A stretch of DNA of 64,000 nt. Origin: Pseudodesulfovibrio sp. S3. GTDB taxonomy: Bacteria > Desulfobacterota > Desulfovibrionia > Desulfovibrionales > Desulfovibrionaceae. Under the pieces are notes generated by a model. It was not told the DNA's origin. It saw nothing but the letters and a program-made list of their open reading frames with translations, and did not search any database. Shown here one piece after another: positions 63,383 through 64,000 of this stretch (position 1 is the first letter of the stretch; each line of letters begins with the position of its first letter). Both the position numbers and the translations under genes were made by a program. The DNA lies in assembly GCF_004025585.1 (NCBI RefSeq), contig NZ_QTZO01000003.1, positions 186,001 through 250,000 on the forward strand. The letters run 5' to 3'.

Positions 63383-63478
63383 ATGACCATTTGGAGAGCC
63401 GTCAAAATCGACGGAGTCATCATGATCGCCATTCTGGGAGTGTCGCACGTCACCTTTGCCCAGGATTCCGGAAAGTAA
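63383..63478 (+). CDS. Microprotein between permease and binding protein
   Basis: A 31-residue frame starting MTIWRAVKIDGVIMIAILGV and ending VTFAQDSGK. AAGGAG lies six bases before the ATG, as strong as any site in this operon. The sequence looks like a signal peptide with a FAQ-D cleavage site, leaving almost no mature part, so it may be the remnant of a lost exported protein or a small membrane peptide. No family is recognised. Confidence 0.45.
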   Translation: MTIWRAVKIDGVIMIAILGVSHVTFAQDSGK

Positions 63479-63521
63479 CCTTTTTCCCCCGGAACCCGTC
63501 TTCCGGATCAAGGAGAAGCCA

Positions 63522-64000
63522 ATGAAAAAATCGCGGATCTTATCCCTCATGGCACTGTTGATGCTCATCGTAAGCGCCTTCGGATGCAGCCAGCAATCCC
63601 CGCAGCAGCAAGAGAATGCAAAAGCCCCCGAAACGACCGCCAGCCAACTGGACACCATTCTCAAACGCGGTGTACTCAAAGTCGGATTCGACACTTTCAA
63701 ACCCTGGGCCATGAAGGACAAGAACGGCAAATACATCGGCTTCGAAATCGAAGTGGCCGAAAAACTGGCCGAAGACATGGGCGTCAAGGTCGAATTTGTT
63801 CCCACCAAGTGGTCCGGGATCATCCCGGCACTCTTGACCGGCAAGTTCGATATCATCATCGGCGGCATGTCCGTCACTCCCCAACGCAACCTCAAAGTGA
63901 ACTTCTCCATTCCCTATGAATATTCAGGCATGTCGGTTGTCGCCAGCCGTAAACTGGCTCCCGGCCGGTCCCTTGCCTCGGAGTTCAACAATCCGGGCAC
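63522..64000 (+). CDS. Amino-acid ABC transporter binding lipoprotein (partial)
   Basis: The first 159 residues of a family 3 solute-binding protein cut by the window end. The signal peptide ends in a lipobox IVSAFGC (Cys22), so it is probably tethered rather than free in the periplasm. The mature domain has ILKRGVLKVGFDTFKPWAMKDKNGKYIGFEIEVAEKLAEDMG and IIIGGMSVTPQRN, typical for polar amino-acid binding. GGAG lies six bases before the start. It belongs to the operon with the permease at 62549. Confidence 0.92.
   Translation, partial: MKKSRILSLMALLMLIVSAFGCSQQSPQQQENAKAPETTASQLDTILKRGVLKVGFDTFKPWAMKDKNGKYIGFEIEVAEKLAEDMGVKVEFVPTKWSGIIPALLTGKFDIIIGGMSVTPQRNLKVNFSIPYEYSGMSVVASRKLAPGRSLASEFNNPG

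Noticed and set aside
1-64000. CRISPR arrays, rRNA operons and insertion sequences
   Set aside because: No regularly spaced repeats, rRNA-like sequence, transposase frame or terminal inverted repeats were seen on reading either strand.

Overview
This window looks like a chromosome segment of a free-living, motile, anaerobic Gram-negative bacterium. The best guess is a sulfate reducer of the Desulfovibrionaceae (Desulfovibrio or Pseudodesulfovibrio type). The grounds are two single-domain siroheme proteins of the Desulfovibrio low-molecular-weight sulfite reductase kind, a three-domain NifU with a NifS, a Lon-like protease beside Hsp20, isoleucine synthesis through citramalate, outer-membrane chaperones and lipoprotein maturation, and flagellar and chemotaxis genes. 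The taxonomic call is inference; no database search was possible.

Layout. 1-2120: the 5' end of a minus-strand gene, then tRNA-Pro(GGG) and tRNA-Thr(GGT). An exact 16-bp copy of the tRNA-Thr 3' end recurs at 2105, enclosing an AT-rich 1.57-kb insert with one solute-binding protein and the 3' half of a broken tRNA-Arg, so it looks like the remnant of an integrated element. 2178-5384: a flagellin-like gene behind a textbook sigma-28 promoter, then ilvBN with a complete transcription attenuator and a valine-rich leader peptide. 5467-11810: a quinone reductase-like flavoprotein, two small membrane proteins, hsp20 with a Lon-like protease, and a response regulator-PAS-GGDEF-EAL protein. 12027-16303: a DUF493 gene, then nifU-nifS-cysK-cysE, joining sulfur mobilisation for Fe-S clusters to cysteine synthesis. 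16368-23496: a TPR protein, then ileS-lspA, a PLD_N membrane protein, a CpoB/YbgF-like lipoprotein, a NIL-domain ferredoxin, a PilZ protein and cheZ.

23592-37100: mgtE; nadC-nadA-nadB for de novo NAD synthesis; a lipoprotein gene broken by two in-frame stop codons; trkA-trkH for potassium uptake; then a redox cluster of two siroheme reductase paralogs, a cupin, a ferredoxin and a NapH-like membrane Fe-S protein, divergent from a Crp/Fnr regulator with an FNR-type box between them. 37179-48620: a minus-strand housekeeping run, cheW, mfd, two SurA/PpiC-type chaperones, rodZ, recO, glyQ, glyS and rpsT (with a TTG start). 48943-64000: a small orphan, ugd, then pdxJ-acpS-nnr-CBS-tsaE-lysC-cimA, a degenerate EAL-HDOD protein, gap, surE, a YhaM-like nuclease, tmk, and the start of a polar amino-acid ABC transporter cut by the window end.

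Most of the window is ordinary core genome. The parts most worth following are the duplicated siroheme reductase cluster (32505-37100), the tRNA-flanked remnant (530-2120), the ilv attenuator, the sigma-28 promoter that relocates the start of the flagellin-like gene, and the doubly stopped lipoprotein gene.
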